A DNA stretch of 27,427 bases from an uncultured Collinsella sp. (GTDB lineage: Bacteria > Actinomycetota > Coriobacteriia > Coriobacteriales > Coriobacteriaceae). The notes below the pieces were generated by a model. That model ran no database searches. It was not told where the DNA came from and worked only from the letters and a program-made list of their open reading frames with translations. How positions within the stretch are numbered: the first letter of the stretch is position 1; each line of letters starts with the position of its first letter. The stretch covers positions 1-27,427 of the forward strand of contig CATYZE010000031.1 in assembly GCA_958415525.1 (NCBI GenBank), given 5' to 3'. A program made the position numbers and the translations under genes. Shown piece after piece: positions 1 to 7,966 of the stretch.

Positions 1-2
1 CA

Positions 3-39
3 CGCAAAGGAAAGCACTTAATGTGCTTTCCGTCTTGCG
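3..39. other. Long hairpin downstream of the pnp terminator
   Basis: A 9-bp perfect stem (GGAAAGCAC at 9-17, GTGCTTTCC at 23-31) with loop TTAAT is flanked by a second short pairing, CGCAA at 3-7 with TTGCG at 35-39. There is no clean T-run on either strand, although the minus strand continues CCTTTGCG. It could be a weak second terminator behind pnp, or structure belonging to whatever lies beyond the window edge. No gene is visible in it. Confidence 0.4.
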
Positions 40-88
40 CAGGACTGTAGAGCAGGAAACTTCATATGCGGCCCTCCCGGGCGCAAGC

Positions 89-119
89 AAAAGGGCGACC
101 CCTGTCCGGAGTCGCCCTT
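89..119 (-). terminator. Intrinsic terminator of pnp
   Basis: A 9-bp stem, AAGGGCGAC (91-99) with GTCGCCCTT (111-119), has an 11-nt loop and is followed on the minus strand by TTTT. It begins 24 nt after the pnp stop codon, as expected for a Rho-independent terminator ending the rpsO-pnp unit. Confidence 0.85.
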
Positions 120-142
120 GCGGTGCTGGTTATGTACGGCTG

Positions 143-2389
143 TTACTCGGCGTCGTGGTGACGGCGGGGCTTGCGGCCTCCGTTATCGCCGGGACGACGC
201 GGACGGTCGCTGCGCTCAGAGCGCTCGCGACGCGGACGCTCACGGCGCTGGAAGTGCTCGCCGTCGCCCTCGGAGGAACCCTCGGCGCGAGCCGGGGCCT
301 CGGGCTTGTCAAGACGATCGAGCGAGATCTTGCCGCGATCGTCGACCTCGATGACGACGACCTTGACCTCGTCGCCCACGTTGAGGACGTCCTCGACCTT
401 CTCCACGCGGCCCTTGGCGACGCGGGAGATGTGCAGCAGGCCGTCCTTACCGGGCAGCAGGTTGACGAAGGCGCCGAAGGGCTGGATGGAGACCACACGA
501 CCGGTGTACTCCTCGCCCGGCTCGGGAACCTTGATGATGAGCTTGATACGCTCGACGGCCTGGTCGACGGACTCGCCGGTGCCGCCGACAAAGACGGTGC
601 CGTCCTCCTGGATGTCGACCGAGGCGCCGGTCTCGTCCTGGATACCGCGGATGACCTTACCGCCGGAACCGATGACGTCACGGATCTTGTCGGTCGGAAC
701 CTGGATGGAAACGATGCGCGGAGCGGTGCTGCGCGTGGTGTGGCGCGGCTCGGGGATCACATCGAGCATCTTCTGCAGGATGAAGGCGCGACCCTCCTTG
801 GCCTGCTGCAGAGCGCGGGCCAGGATGTCGAAGGTGAGGCCGGTGGCCTTGTTGTCCATCTGCAGGGCGGTGATGCCCTCGGTGGTGCCGGTGACCTTAA
901 AGTCCATGTCGCCCAGGAAGTCCTCGAGACCCTGGATGTCGGACAGGACCACGGTCTTGCCCTCCTCCTGGATCAGGCCCATGGCGATACCGGAGACCGG
1001 GCGCTTAATGGGCACGCCGCCGTCCATAAGGGCGAGCGTGGAACCGCAAGTCGAAGCCATCGAAGAGGAGCCGTTGGACTCCATGACCTCGGAAACGACG
1101 CGGATGGCGTAAGGGAACTCGTTCTCGTCGGGGAGCACCGGAAGCAGAGCGCGCTCGGCCAGGTTGCCGTGGCCGATCTCGCGGCGCTTGGGGCTGCCCA
1201 TGCGGCCGGTCTCGCCGGTGCAGAACGGCGGGAAGTTGTAGTGGTGCATGTAGCGCTTGCCCTCGGTGGGCTCGATGGTATCCAGACGCTGGCCCTCGTT
1301 GAGCATACCGAGCGACAGGACGGAAAGCACCTGGGTCTGGCCACGCTGGAACAGACCGGAGCCGTGAACGAGCGGCAGGTAGTTATCCTTCACCATGATG
1401 GGGCGAATCTCATCGGCGGCACGGCCGTCGACGCGCTCGCCGGTCTCGACGACCATGGTGCGCATAGCCTTCTTCTCGAGCTTCTTGAGCGCCACGGGAA
1501 TCTCGCGCTCCCAAGCGGACTGCTCCTCCTCGGTGAACTCGGCACGGATGGACTCCTTCAGAGCCTCGACCTTACCGATGCGGGAAAGCTTGTCGGCATC
1601 GCGCAGGGCACCGGCCATCTCGTCGTAGTGGGCGAAGATGCGCTCCTGGACCTCCTCGACGGGCTGGTCGAGCGGGTACTCCTTCTTGACGATGGCGCCG
1701 TTGACCTGCTCCCACTCGGCGACAAACTCGTCCTGAGCCTGGCAGAAGGCAGCAAGGGCCTCCTGGCCAAACTTCATGGCGGCGAGCATGTCGTCCTCGG
1801 AGATCTCCTCGGCGCCGGCCTCGACCATCGAGATGAAGTCGGCGGAGCCACCCAGCTCCAGGTCCAGATCGGAGTTCTCGCGCTCCTCATAGGTGGGGTT
1901 GACGATAAACTCGCCGGTCTCCACGTTGCGGCCGATGCGCACGCAGGCAAGCGGGCCCTCGAAGGGCACACCGCCGAGCGTCATGGCCAGGGAGGCACCC
2001 ATGACGTTGATGACGTCGAAGGGGTTGACCTGGTCGGCGACGAGCGAGGTGGCGACAATGTGCACCTCGTTGCGGAAGCCGTCCGGGAAGCTCGGGCGAA
2101 TCGGACGGTCAATCATGCGCGCGGTGAGCGTGGCCTTCTCGCTGGGACGGCCCTCACGCTTGAGGTAACCACCCGGGATGCGGCCGGCTGCGTACATCTT
2201 CTCGTTGAAGTCGACGGTCAGCGGGAAGAAGTCGTAGTTCTTGCGCTCCTTGGAGACAACCACGGTGTCGAGCATCGTGGTGTCGCCCTGCTTGACCAGG
2301 CAGGCGCCGGTGGCCTGCTTGGCAAGCTCGCCGGACTCAAAGGTGTAGGTCTTGCCGTACAGCTCAAAGGTCTTGGATACGAGTGTCAT
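143..2389 (-). CDS. pnp: Polynucleotide phosphorylase (PNPase)
   Basis: 748 aa, close to full family length. PNPase is a trimeric cytoplasmic 3'-5' exoribonuclease that degrades RNA phosphorolytically and can add tails in reverse. The order of domains is visible: first RNase PH domain (about 10-145), helical linker, second RNase PH domain (about 310-545, with the SSSMASTCGS segment and the GDMDFKVTGT segment that carries conserved acidic residues), KH domain (about 558-620, VIGSGGKVI) and S1 domain (about 625-692, GRVVSIQPFGAFV). An Arg/Glu-rich tail of about 50 residues ends the protein, resembling the low-complexity tails of actinobacterial RNases. The ATG is preceded by AAAGGAG at 7 nt. 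A terminator separates it from rpsO upstream, so it has either its own promoter or read-through. A strong hairpin sits just 5' of the ribosome-binding site. Confidence 0.97.
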   Translation of the reverse strand: MTLVSKTFELYGKTYTFESGELAKQATGACLVKQGDTTMLDTVVVSKERKNYDFFPLTVDFNEKMYAAGRIPGGYLKREGRPSEKATLTARMIDRPIRPSFPDGFRNEVHIVATSLVADQVNPFDVINVMGASLAMTLGGVPFEGPLACVRIGRNVETGEFIVNPTYEERENSDLDLELGGSADFISMVEAGAEEISEDDMLAAMKFGQEALAAFCQAQDEFVAEWEQVNGAIVKKEYPLDQPVEEVQERIFAHYDEMAGALRDADKLSRIGKVEALKESIRAEFTEEEQSAWEREIPVALKKLEKKAMRTMVVETGERVDGRAADEIRPIMVKDNYLPLVHGSGLFQRGQTQVLSVLSLGMLNEGQRLDTIEPTEGKRYMHHYNFPPFCTGETGRMGSPKRREIGHGNLAERALLPVLPDENEFPYAIRVVSEVMESNGSSSMASTCGSTLALMDGGVPIKRPVSGIAMGLIQEEGKTVVLSDIQGLEDFLGDMDFKVTGTTEGITALQMDNKATGLTFDILARALQQAKEGRAFILQKMLDVIPEPRHTTRSTAPRIVSIQVPTDKIRDVIGSGGKVIRGIQDETGASVDIQEDGTVFVGGTGESVDQAVERIKLIIKVPEPGEEYTGRVVSIQPFGAFVNLLPGKDGLLHISRVAKGRVEKVEDVLNVGDEVKVVVIEVDDRGKISLDRLDKPEAPARAEGSSEGDGEHFQRRERPRRERSERSDRPRRPGDNGGRKPRRHHDAE

Positions 2390-2402
2390 TGTTCTCCTTT
2401 AC

Positions 2403-2425
2403 CCCACAGGCCCCTTGCCTGTGGG
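2403..2425 (-). promoter_or_regulatory. pnp leader hairpin next to the ribosome-binding site
   Basis: A 9-bp stem (CCCACAGGC at 2403-2411, GCCTGTGGG at 2417-2425) with a 5-nt loop ends a few nucleotides 5' of the AAAGGAG of pnp. There is no T-run, so it is not a terminator. PNPase and RNase III autoregulate pnp through a leader hairpin in E. coli; a similar role here is inference from position only. A smaller stem CACGCT/AGCGTG lies at 2458-2473. Confidence 0.5.
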
Positions 2426-2492
2426 CTTCTCATGTGACGCGGGCCCCCTGCCCCCGCCACGCTTCAGAGCGTGATTGTTCGCGCCCTTACAC

Positions 2493-2523
2493 AAAAAGAG
2501 CGCCCCGCTGCGCAGGACGCTCT
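2493..2523 (-). terminator. Intrinsic terminator of rpsO
   Basis: The stem AGAGCGCCC (2497-2505) with GGACGCTCT (2515-2523) has one G-U pair in the minus-strand transcript and is followed by a T5 run. It lies 17 nt after the rpsO stop. An attenuating terminator between rpsO and pnp is the known E. coli arrangement. Confidence 0.85.
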
Positions 2524-2539
2524 TAGCATGTACAAATCC

Positions 2540-2818
2540 TTACTGGATGTTGTCGCGGATGCCCAGAGCCTTGATGAGCTCACGGTACTCGACGATGTCG
2601 TTCTTCTTGATGTAGGAGAGAAGACGACGACGACGGCCGACGAGCATGAGCAGGCCACGACGGGTGTGGAAGTCCTTCTGGTGGGACTTCATGTGCTCGG
2701 TCAGCTCCTTGATGCGCTCGGTCAGGATGGCGACCTGAACCTTGGGGTTGCCGGTGTCGACCGGGGTGTTACCGAACTGAGCAGTCAGCTCTGCCTTGCG
2801 CTCTTTGGAAACAGTCAT
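2540..2818 (-). CDS. rpsO: 30S ribosomal protein S15
   Basis: 92 aa, near the usual 89. S15 is a primary binder of the central domain of 16S rRNA and nucleates the platform of the 30S subunit. Family signatures are visible: the N-terminal SKERKAEL helix, PVDTGNPKVQVAILTERI, the HxxDFHTRRGLLMLVGRRRRLL core and the RY/EYRELIKALGIR end. I start it at the ATG at 2818 (MTVSKERK), which follows GAAAGGTG by a few nucleotides. An open frame continues 32 codons upstream, but that part has no family similarity and would swallow the leader palindrome. It pairs with pnp downstream, an order conserved across bacteria. Confidence 0.96.
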   Translation of the reverse strand: MTVSKERKAELTAQFGNTPVDTGNPKVQVAILTERIKELTEHMKSHQKDFHTRRGLLMLVGRRRRLLSYIKKNDIVEYRELIKALGIRDNIQ

Positions 2819-2838
2819 TGTTTCACCTTTCGTTTCTT

Positions 2839-2854
2839 GTCGCCCGCGGGCGAC
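2839..2854 (-). promoter_or_regulatory. Perfect 16-bp palindrome in the rpsO leader
   Basis: GTCGCCCGCGGGCGAC is a perfect inverted repeat, 20 nt upstream of the rpsO ATG. As RNA it could form a GC-only stem close to the ribosome-binding site. S15 represses its own mRNA through leader structures in several bacteria, so this is a candidate autoregulatory element. A DNA operator is the alternative. The function is inference. Confidence 0.45.
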
Positions 2855-2956
2855 GCTATTCGCCTCGGACTGGGAAGCCGCCGGTGGAGCGAGCATCCAA
2901 GGTCGAGGTACCAACAGGTCGGTATGTTACCACAAGCAGCCCGCGCCTGCGCATCA

Positions 2957-3706
2957 TCACCGACCCAACATGAATTCCATCGCACGGAGACGTTGATCGG
3001 TGTGCGTCGCAGCCCACACGTGCGAAAGCCCCAGCAAAAAGGCAGCGGTATGGGGGTCGACCCTCTCGGCCATAAGCGCATCGAAGGTCATGGACATGAG
3101 GGCGCGCAGCCATGCGACCTCACCGGTCGACACCAGCTCGGCACCCGGAACGCTCGACGCGCACGACCCGCACATGAGACCGCCCGCCTGGGGCGAAAAA
3201 TACGACAGCATGGGGTCTCCGCACAGCACGCAGGCCGAAAAATCGGGTCGGTAGCCAATATGCGATAGCAGCTTAAAGACAAACGCCGCCACGAGCAGGT
3301 CCATATGTGCCGAATCGAGTCCACTGCCAACAAGCGCGAGCGCCCGCTGCGTAATGGCAAAGGTAAAGGGGTCCTCGGCATCCTCGAACGAGCACACGCG
3401 AGCGACCTCGGCAATCGCGCTTGCGGCACACGTCGCCTCGTAATCGGGCGCAGCACCGAGCGGCGCCTCCATAAGTTCCGCCTGAGAGACCACGTCGAGC
3501 GAGCGCCCATGCGCCAGCAGCATATCCACGGTACAGAACAGCTCGCAGCGCGCCGCCAGGCGACCGCCGGGCTTACGCGCTCCCTTTGCCACGGCACGCA
3601 CCTGCCGCCCCCGCTCGTCGAGCATCGTCAAGATCAGGTCGGTTTCCTTGAGCTTGGTCTTGTCGAGGACGAGCACCTTCGTGCGATATGTGCGAGAGCC
3701 TGCCAT
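2957..3706 (-). CDS. recO: DNA repair protein RecO
   Basis: 249 aa, normal for the family. RecO works with RecF and RecR to load RecA onto SSB-coated single-stranded gaps. The N-terminal OB-fold starts SRTYRTKVLVLDKTKLKETDLILTMLDERG split over residues 4-33 (typical RecO opening), and a four-cysteine zinc site is visible (C159, C162, C179, C182). The C-terminal helical part ends in LRAMEFMLGR. The stop of era is 9 nt upstream of the ATG; a GGAGG inside the era end lies about 14 nt from the ATG, a long spacing, so translation may be coupled to era. The era-recO pairing is widely conserved. Confidence 0.95.
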   Translation of the reverse strand: MAGSRTYRTKVLVLDKTKLKETDLILTMLDERGRQVRAVAKGARKPGGRLAARCELFCTVDMLLAHGRSLDVVSQAELMEAPLGAAPDYEATCAASAIAEVARVCSFEDAEDPFTFAITQRALALVGSGLDSAHMDLLVAAFVFKLLSHIGYRPDFSACVLCGDPMLSYFSPQAGGLMCGSCASSVPGAELVSTGEVAWLRALMSMTFDALMAERVDPHTAAFLLGLSHVWAATHTDQRLRAMEFMLGR

Positions 3707-3715
3707 TGACGTGGA

Positions 3716-4792
3716 CTAATCCTCCGCGTTGTACCCGAAGCGGCGAATCTGCGCCTCGTCGTCGCGCCAGCCGGCCTTGACCTTCACATCCAGCTCCAAA
3801 AAGACCTGGGTGCCAAAGATACGCTCAAGGTCACGACGCGCGTCGATGCCGATATGCTTGATCATCTCGCCACCCTTGCCGATGATGATGCCCTTCTGGC
3901 CCTCGCGCTCCACGTAAATCGTGGCGTGTACGCGCAGGACCTTCTTGGTCTGCTCGAGCGCGTCGCAGATAACGCCCACGGAGTGCGGGATCTCGTCGCG
4001 GGTGCGTCGCAGGACCTTCTCGCGCACAAACTCGGCAACGAGCGTCTCGTCAGCCGCGTCGGTGCCCATGTCCTCGGGGAACCAGCGCGGGCCCTCGGGC
4101 AAAAAGTGTGCGACGGTCTCGATAAACGCATCGACGTTAAAGTTCTTGACCGACGACGTCACGATCTCGTCGTCATATTCCATGAGCTCGTGAGCGGCCT
4201 TGAGCTGCTCCATAACCTGGGCAGGGTCGGCCTCATCGGCCTTGGTGAGCACCAGGACCTTCTTGCAGCGGGCGCTCTTTACACGCTCGGCGACCCAGGC
4301 GTCTCCCCTGCCGATGGGCTTGGTGGCATCGATCAAAAACGCGACGACGTCCACGTCGTTGAGCTCAAACAGAGCGCTCTTGTTAAGCTCGGAGCCCAGG
4401 CCGTCCTTGGGCTTGTGGATGCCCGGGGTATCGACAAAGACCAGCTGGTAGCCGGGGCGATTGACGACGGCACGCATGCGGCGGCGCGTGGTCTGGGCCA
4501 CCGGCGAGGTGATGGCGACCTTCTTGCCGTAGCAGGCGTTGAGCAGCGTGGACTTGCCGGCGTTGGGACGGCCGACCAGGGCAACAAAGCCGCTGCGGAA
4601 GCCGGGCTCAACATCTCCAAAGCCCGCGAGACTCTCGTCCTCGTCGCACAGGGCGTCGAGCTCCTCATCGCTCATGCCCTCAAACGGGTCGAACTCCTCG
4701 ACTTCCTCAAACTCCTCGCCATCTTCGACATCCACCGCATCCAGGGGCTCGGCGTCCAGCATTTCGTCGGTAGGCTGCATCGTGTCAGACAT
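3716..4792 (-). CDS. era: GTPase Era with acidic N-terminal extension
   Basis: 358 aa against about 300 for most Era proteins. Era binds the 3' end of 16S rRNA and aids 30S maturation. The GTPase motifs are clear: G1 GRPNAGKS (74-81), G2 region TTRRRMRAVV, G3 DTPG (121-124), G4 TKAD (183-186). A C-terminal KH domain follows with IIIGKGGEMIKHIG. Residues 1-66 are extra and strongly acidic (many Asp and Glu, almost no Lys or Arg). The ATG is preceded by AAAGGGA. The gene lies 12 nt after dgkA, in the common dgkA-era order. Confidence 0.96.
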   Translation of the reverse strand: MSDTMQPTDEMLDAEPLDAVDVEDGEEFEEVEEFDPFEGMSDEELDALCDEDESLAGFGDVEPGFRSGFVALVGRPNAGKSTLLNACYGKKVAITSPVAQTTRRRMRAVVNRPGYQLVFVDTPGIHKPKDGLGSELNKSALFELNDVDVVAFLIDATKPIGRGDAWVAERVKSARCKKVLVLTKADEADPAQVMEQLKAAHELMEYDDEIVTSSVKNFNVDAFIETVAHFLPEGPRWFPEDMGTDAADETLVAEFVREKVLRRTRDEIPHSVGVICDALEQTKKVLRVHATIYVEREGQKGIIIGKGGEMIKHIGIDARRDLERIFGTQVFLELDVKVKAGWRDDEAQIRRFGYNAED

Positions 4793-4804
4793 AGCAATCC
4801 CTTT

Positions 4805-5182
4805 CTAAATAAAGCCGAGCGCGTGGGCAAATACCAAAAGACCCACGATTGCGGCGGTAATGGAAAGAACGTAGACAGAAGCGGCGGCGATATCCTTCGC
4901 ACGCTTGGCCAACGGATGGAGCTCCTGGGTTGCCAGGTCGACGATCGCCTCCATGGCGGTGTTGCACAGCTCGCCGTGAATCACCAGGCCGCAGCAAATA
5001 ATGACCGTACCCCACTCGGCGATGTCGAGCCCCACGATGCAGCCGGCAATGACAGTGCACACACCGGCCACGAGCATGACCTTAATGTTGCGCTCAGTCT
5101 TAACGGCGGTAACGAAGCCCTCCATGGCATAGGAGAACGACTTTAAAAAGGACGGATGGTCCTTGTTCGATCCGGGAATCAT
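4805..5182 (-). CDS. dgkA: Diacylglycerol/undecaprenol kinase family membrane protein
   Basis: 125 aa. Members of this small integral membrane kinase family phosphorylate diacylglycerol or, in Gram-positives, undecaprenol for lipid-carrier recycling. The signature ELCNTAMEAIVDL and the downstream HPLAKRAKDIAAASV match the family active site. Three hydrophobic segments are visible (about 33-50, 55-75 and 98-122). TAGGAG lies 6 nt upstream of the ATG, formed over the ybeY stop codon. By position (ybeY-dgkA-era) undecaprenol kinase is the likelier activity, but the sequence alone does not decide the substrate. Confidence 0.92.
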   Translation of the reverse strand: MIPGSNKDHPSFLKSFSYAMEGFVTAVKTERNIKVMLVAGVCTVIAGCIVGLDIAEWGTVIICCGLVIHGELCNTAMEAIVDLATQELHPLAKRAKDIAAASVYVLSITAAIVGLLVFAHALGFI

Positions 5183-5191
5183 AGACGGCTC

Positions 5192-5701
5192 CTAGTCGTG
5201 GGCATGGTTGGTGATGGGACCGACGTGAACGAGCTTGGGATCCTCACCGCGCTCGAGCGCCAGATCGCGCAGGATAGCGTCCTCACGCGCCTCCATGACC
5301 TCGGCCTCGTCGTCCTCAATATGATCGTAGCCTAGCAGGTGAAGCATGCCGTGCACGAGCATCAGGCGGCACTCATCGGCGGGACTATTGCCAAAACCGG
5401 GGGCCTGGCGGGCAATGACCTGCGGGGCCAGGATAATATCGCCGAGCTCGAGCGTCTCATCGGCAGGGATATCCTCGTCAAAAGCCGAGTCGCACTCAAA
5501 CGAGAGCACGTCGGTCGTGCGATCGATACCGCGCCATTCGTGGTTGAGCTCATGCATCTCGTCCTCATCGACATACGAAAGGGAGATCTCAACCTCACGC
5601 TCAACGCCCTCAGCGGCAAGCACAACCTCGCAGATGTGCTCCACCTCGGGGGCTTCGAGCAGCGTATCGAGCTCGGCATCGTTGCTGATCAATACACTCA
5701 A
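5192..5701 (-). CDS. ybeY: Endoribonuclease/rRNA maturation factor YbeY
   Basis: 169 aa. YbeY is a zinc-dependent endoribonuclease involved in 16S rRNA 3'-end maturation and ribosome quality control. The metal triad HGMLHLLGYDH is present (H117, H121, H127), with the upstream family motif RTTDVLSF. I choose a TTG start at 5701: AAAGGAG lies 5 nt upstream, and the TTG overlaps the phoH stop as TTGA. An ATG-type start 27 nt further out would place the Shine-Dalgarno inside the gene. The overlap suggests translational coupling to phoH. Confidence 0.93.
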   Translation of the reverse strand: MSVLISNDAELDTLLEAPEVEHICEVVLAAEGVEREVEISLSYVDEDEMHELNHEWRGIDRTTDVLSFECDSAFDEDIPADETLELGDIILAPQVIARQAPGFGNSPADECRLMLVHGMLHLLGYDHIEDDEAEVMEAREDAILRDLALERGEDPKLVHVGPITNHAHD

Positions 5702-6684
5702 CGGGACTCCTTTCGGTCGCGCGCACACTGCTCGCGCGCATCGTCGTATGCATCATAGGCCTCAACGATACGGCCCACCAGGGCATGGCGCACCACATCG
5801 GCGCGCTCCAGGTGTGAAAACGCCACATCGTCGACGCGGCCCAAAATTCTCTCGACATCGGCCAGACCGCCGCGACGACCCACCAGGTCGCGCTGGCTCA
5901 GGTCGCCGGTGATCACGAATTTGGAATTAAAGCCCAGACGCGTCAGGAACATCTTCATCTGCTCGGGCGTCGTGTTTTGCGCCTCGTCGAGCACCACGAA
6001 GGCATCGCTCAGCGTTCGACCGCGCATATAGGCGAGCGGGGCGATCTCGATCACGCCACGCTCCATAAGCTCATCGATGCGCTCGCGATCCATCATGTCA
6101 AAGAGGGCATCGTAGAGCGGACGCATGTAGGGATCAATCTTTTCCTCGAGGGTGCCGGGCAAGAAGCCCAAGTTCTCCCCCGCCTCGACAACGGGGCGCG
6201 TCAGGACCAGGCGACCCACCTCGTGACGTTTGAGCGCGGCGACGGCGAGCGCCATGGCCAGATAGGTCTTACCGGTGCCGGCGGGACCTAAGCCAAACGT
6301 AATGGTATGAGAGCGGATGGCATCCACATAGCGCTTTTGACCGAGCGTCTTGGGGCGGATGACGCGGCCGCGATACGACAGCAGCACGTCATCGCGCAGC
6401 GACGAGGCATCATGCTCGCCGTCGCGCAGGACGGCCAGACAGCGCGAGACATCGTCGGCAGAAAGCGTGCGGCCGGCAGCCGCCTCGCGAAAGGCATGTT
6501 CGAAAAAACGCGCCACCAGCTCGACCTCGTCCGGATCGCCGCTCACGGCAATGCTATCGCCGCGGGCAACCACGTGGGCGCGCACCAAATTCTCGAGTGC
6601 ACGGAGGACGCCGTCACCGGCGCCCAAAACGCGCGAGGGGTCAATCCCCTCGGGAACGGTAAGTCTAATCTTAGAGGTTTCCAT
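5698..6684 (-). CDS. phoH: PhoH-like P-loop ATPase
   Basis: 328 aa. PhoH-family ATPases are predicted RNA helicases or nucleases that sit next to ybeY in most bacteria; their exact role remains unclear. Walker A GPAGTGKT (133-140) and Walker B VVLDEAQ (230-236) are visible, with the conserved LTRPVVEAGENLGFLPG segment. I start at METSKIRL (6684) because AGGGAGG lies 4 nt upstream. The frame stays open 35 codons further, inside mtaB, without similarity. The start overlaps the mtaB end by 14 nt, and its stop overlaps ybeY by 4 nt. Confidence 0.95.
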   Translation of the reverse strand: METSKIRLTVPEGIDPSRVLGAGDGVLRALENLVRAHVVARGDSIAVSGDPDEVELVARFFEHAFREAAAGRTLSADDVSRCLAVLRDGEHDASSLRDDVLLSYRGRVIRPKTLGQKRYVDAIRSHTITFGLGPAGTGKTYLAMALAVAALKRHEVGRLVLTRPVVEAGENLGFLPGTLEEKIDPYMRPLYDALFDMMDRERIDELMERGVIEIAPLAYMRGRTLSDAFVVLDEAQNTTPEQMKMFLTRLGFNSKFVITGDLSQRDLVGRRGGLADVERILGRVDDVAFSHLERADVVRHALVGRIVEAYDAYDDAREQCARDRKESR

Positions 6685-7957
6685 GAACCTCCCTGCGTGC
6701 ATGGACCAAGCCGGAATCATCGACTCCGATGATAGCAACATCGAGCAGGCACGGGGCTGTGAGTCCACAGGTATCATCAAGACGGGCATGATGGAACGAG
6801 CCGAGCGTCAGGTTGTCACCGTACTCAAGCACGGCGCGCTCGACGGTGCCCACGCGACGACGGGCATCGGCAATAGCGAGCTCCTGTGCTGCAGCACGCA
6901 TACGACGGCTACGCTCGGCCATGACCTCGGGAGCCACCTGGTCGGGCATGTCGGCGGCAAGGGTGCCGGGGCGCTTGCTATAGCGGAACACGTGCATGCG
7001 CGAGAAGCCCACGCGACGGCACAGCGCCAGCGACTCCTCGAACTCCTCGTCCGTCTCGCCGGGAAAACCAACGATAACGTCGCACGAAAGCGACGCCTGC
7101 GGAAGGTTGGCACGAATCATACGCACTGTGTCCTCAAAGGCCTCAGCGCTATAGGGACGACCCATGCGATGCAGGGTCGCCGTGCAACCAGACTGCACGG
7201 GCAGATGCAAAAACGGGGCGATACGCTGCGGATAGCGAGCCATCACCTTGAGCAGGCGCTCGGAAATATCCATGGGCTCCACCGAGGAGATGCGCACATG
7301 GGCGATCTCGGTGCGCTCCATGATTGCCTCGAGCAGCTCGTCGATCTCGACATGCTCGTCGGTCGCGCTCTTGCCGTCATAGGCGCCCAGGTTCACGCCA
7401 GTCAGCACCACTTCGGGCACGCCGGCCTCCTGCGCCTCGCGCACCTGATCGAGCACGGACTCGACGGGCACGGAGCGCTCGGGGCCGCGGGCCTTCCACA
7501 CGATGCAGTAGGTGCAGCGATGGTTGCAGCCATCCTGGATCTTCACGCCCAGGCGCGAGCGACCGAGCGCATCAACCACATCGCCTTCGTTGCAGGCGGG
7601 CACGCTATCGGATTCGACGCCCAGCACCTCGCAGACGCGCTCGGCGACGTCAATCTTGGACGGCTCGGCGATCACACGGTCCGAGAGCTCCAGCAGCTCC
7701 TCGGGGTGCAGGTTGACCACACAACCGGTGACGACCACGTAGGGCTCACCCGGATAGGCAAGCGCGTGACGGACGGCCTTGCGGGTCTTAGCCTCGGCCT
7801 CACCCGTAACGGCGCAGGTATTGATGACGATCAGCTCGGCATCCTGGGGCTCCACCATCGCAAAGCCCAGGCGCATAAGATCGGCAGTGATACGGTCGGA
7901 CTCAACCCGGTTGACACGGCAGCCGAGGTTGACGACAGAAATATGGCGTGCGAGCAC
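6671..7957 (-). CDS. mtaB: tRNA (N6-threonylcarbamoyladenosine-37-C2) methylthiotransferase MtaB
   Basis: 428 aa. A radical-SAM methylthiotransferase that converts t6A37 to ms2t6A37 in tRNAs reading ANN codons, improving decoding. The N-terminal [4Fe-4S] cluster cysteines C13, C48 and C79 are present, as is the radical-SAM motif CNHRCTYC (C144, C148, C151). The opening ISVVNLGCRVNRVESD fits MtaB better than MiaB or RimO. A C-terminal TRAM-like region follows (about 365-428). The start is GTG, with AAGGAG 5 nt upstream and 9 nt after the dnaJ stop. Subfamily choice among MtaB, MiaB and RimO rests on N-terminal resemblance and neighbourhood. Confidence 0.92.
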   Translation of the reverse strand: MLARHISVVNLGCRVNRVESDRITADLMRLGFAMVEPQDAELIVINTCAVTGEAEAKTRKAVRHALAYPGEPYVVVTGCVVNLHPEELLELSDRVIAEPSKIDVAERVCEVLGVESDSVPACNEGDVVDALGRSRLGVKIQDGCNHRCTYCIVWKARGPERSVPVESVLDQVREAQEAGVPEVVLTGVNLGAYDGKSATDEHVEIDELLEAIMERTEIAHVRISSVEPMDISERLLKVMARYPQRIAPFLHLPVQSGCTATLHRMGRPYSAEAFEDTVRMIRANLPQASLSCDVIVGFPGETDEEFEESLALCRRVGFSRMHVFRYSKRPGTLAADMPDQVAPEVMAERSRRMRAAAQELAIADARRRVGTVERAVLEYGDNLTLGSFHHARLDDTCGLTAPCLLDVAIIGVDDSGLVHARREVHGNL

Positions 7958-7966
7958 ACGGGCTCC

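Noticed and set aside
23..2437. 804-codon open frame on the plus strand across pnp
   Set aside because: It mirrors pnp in the opposite strand, is Leu/Gly/Asp-rich without any recognisable domain, and such long antisense frames are expected in GC-rich genes with biased third positions.
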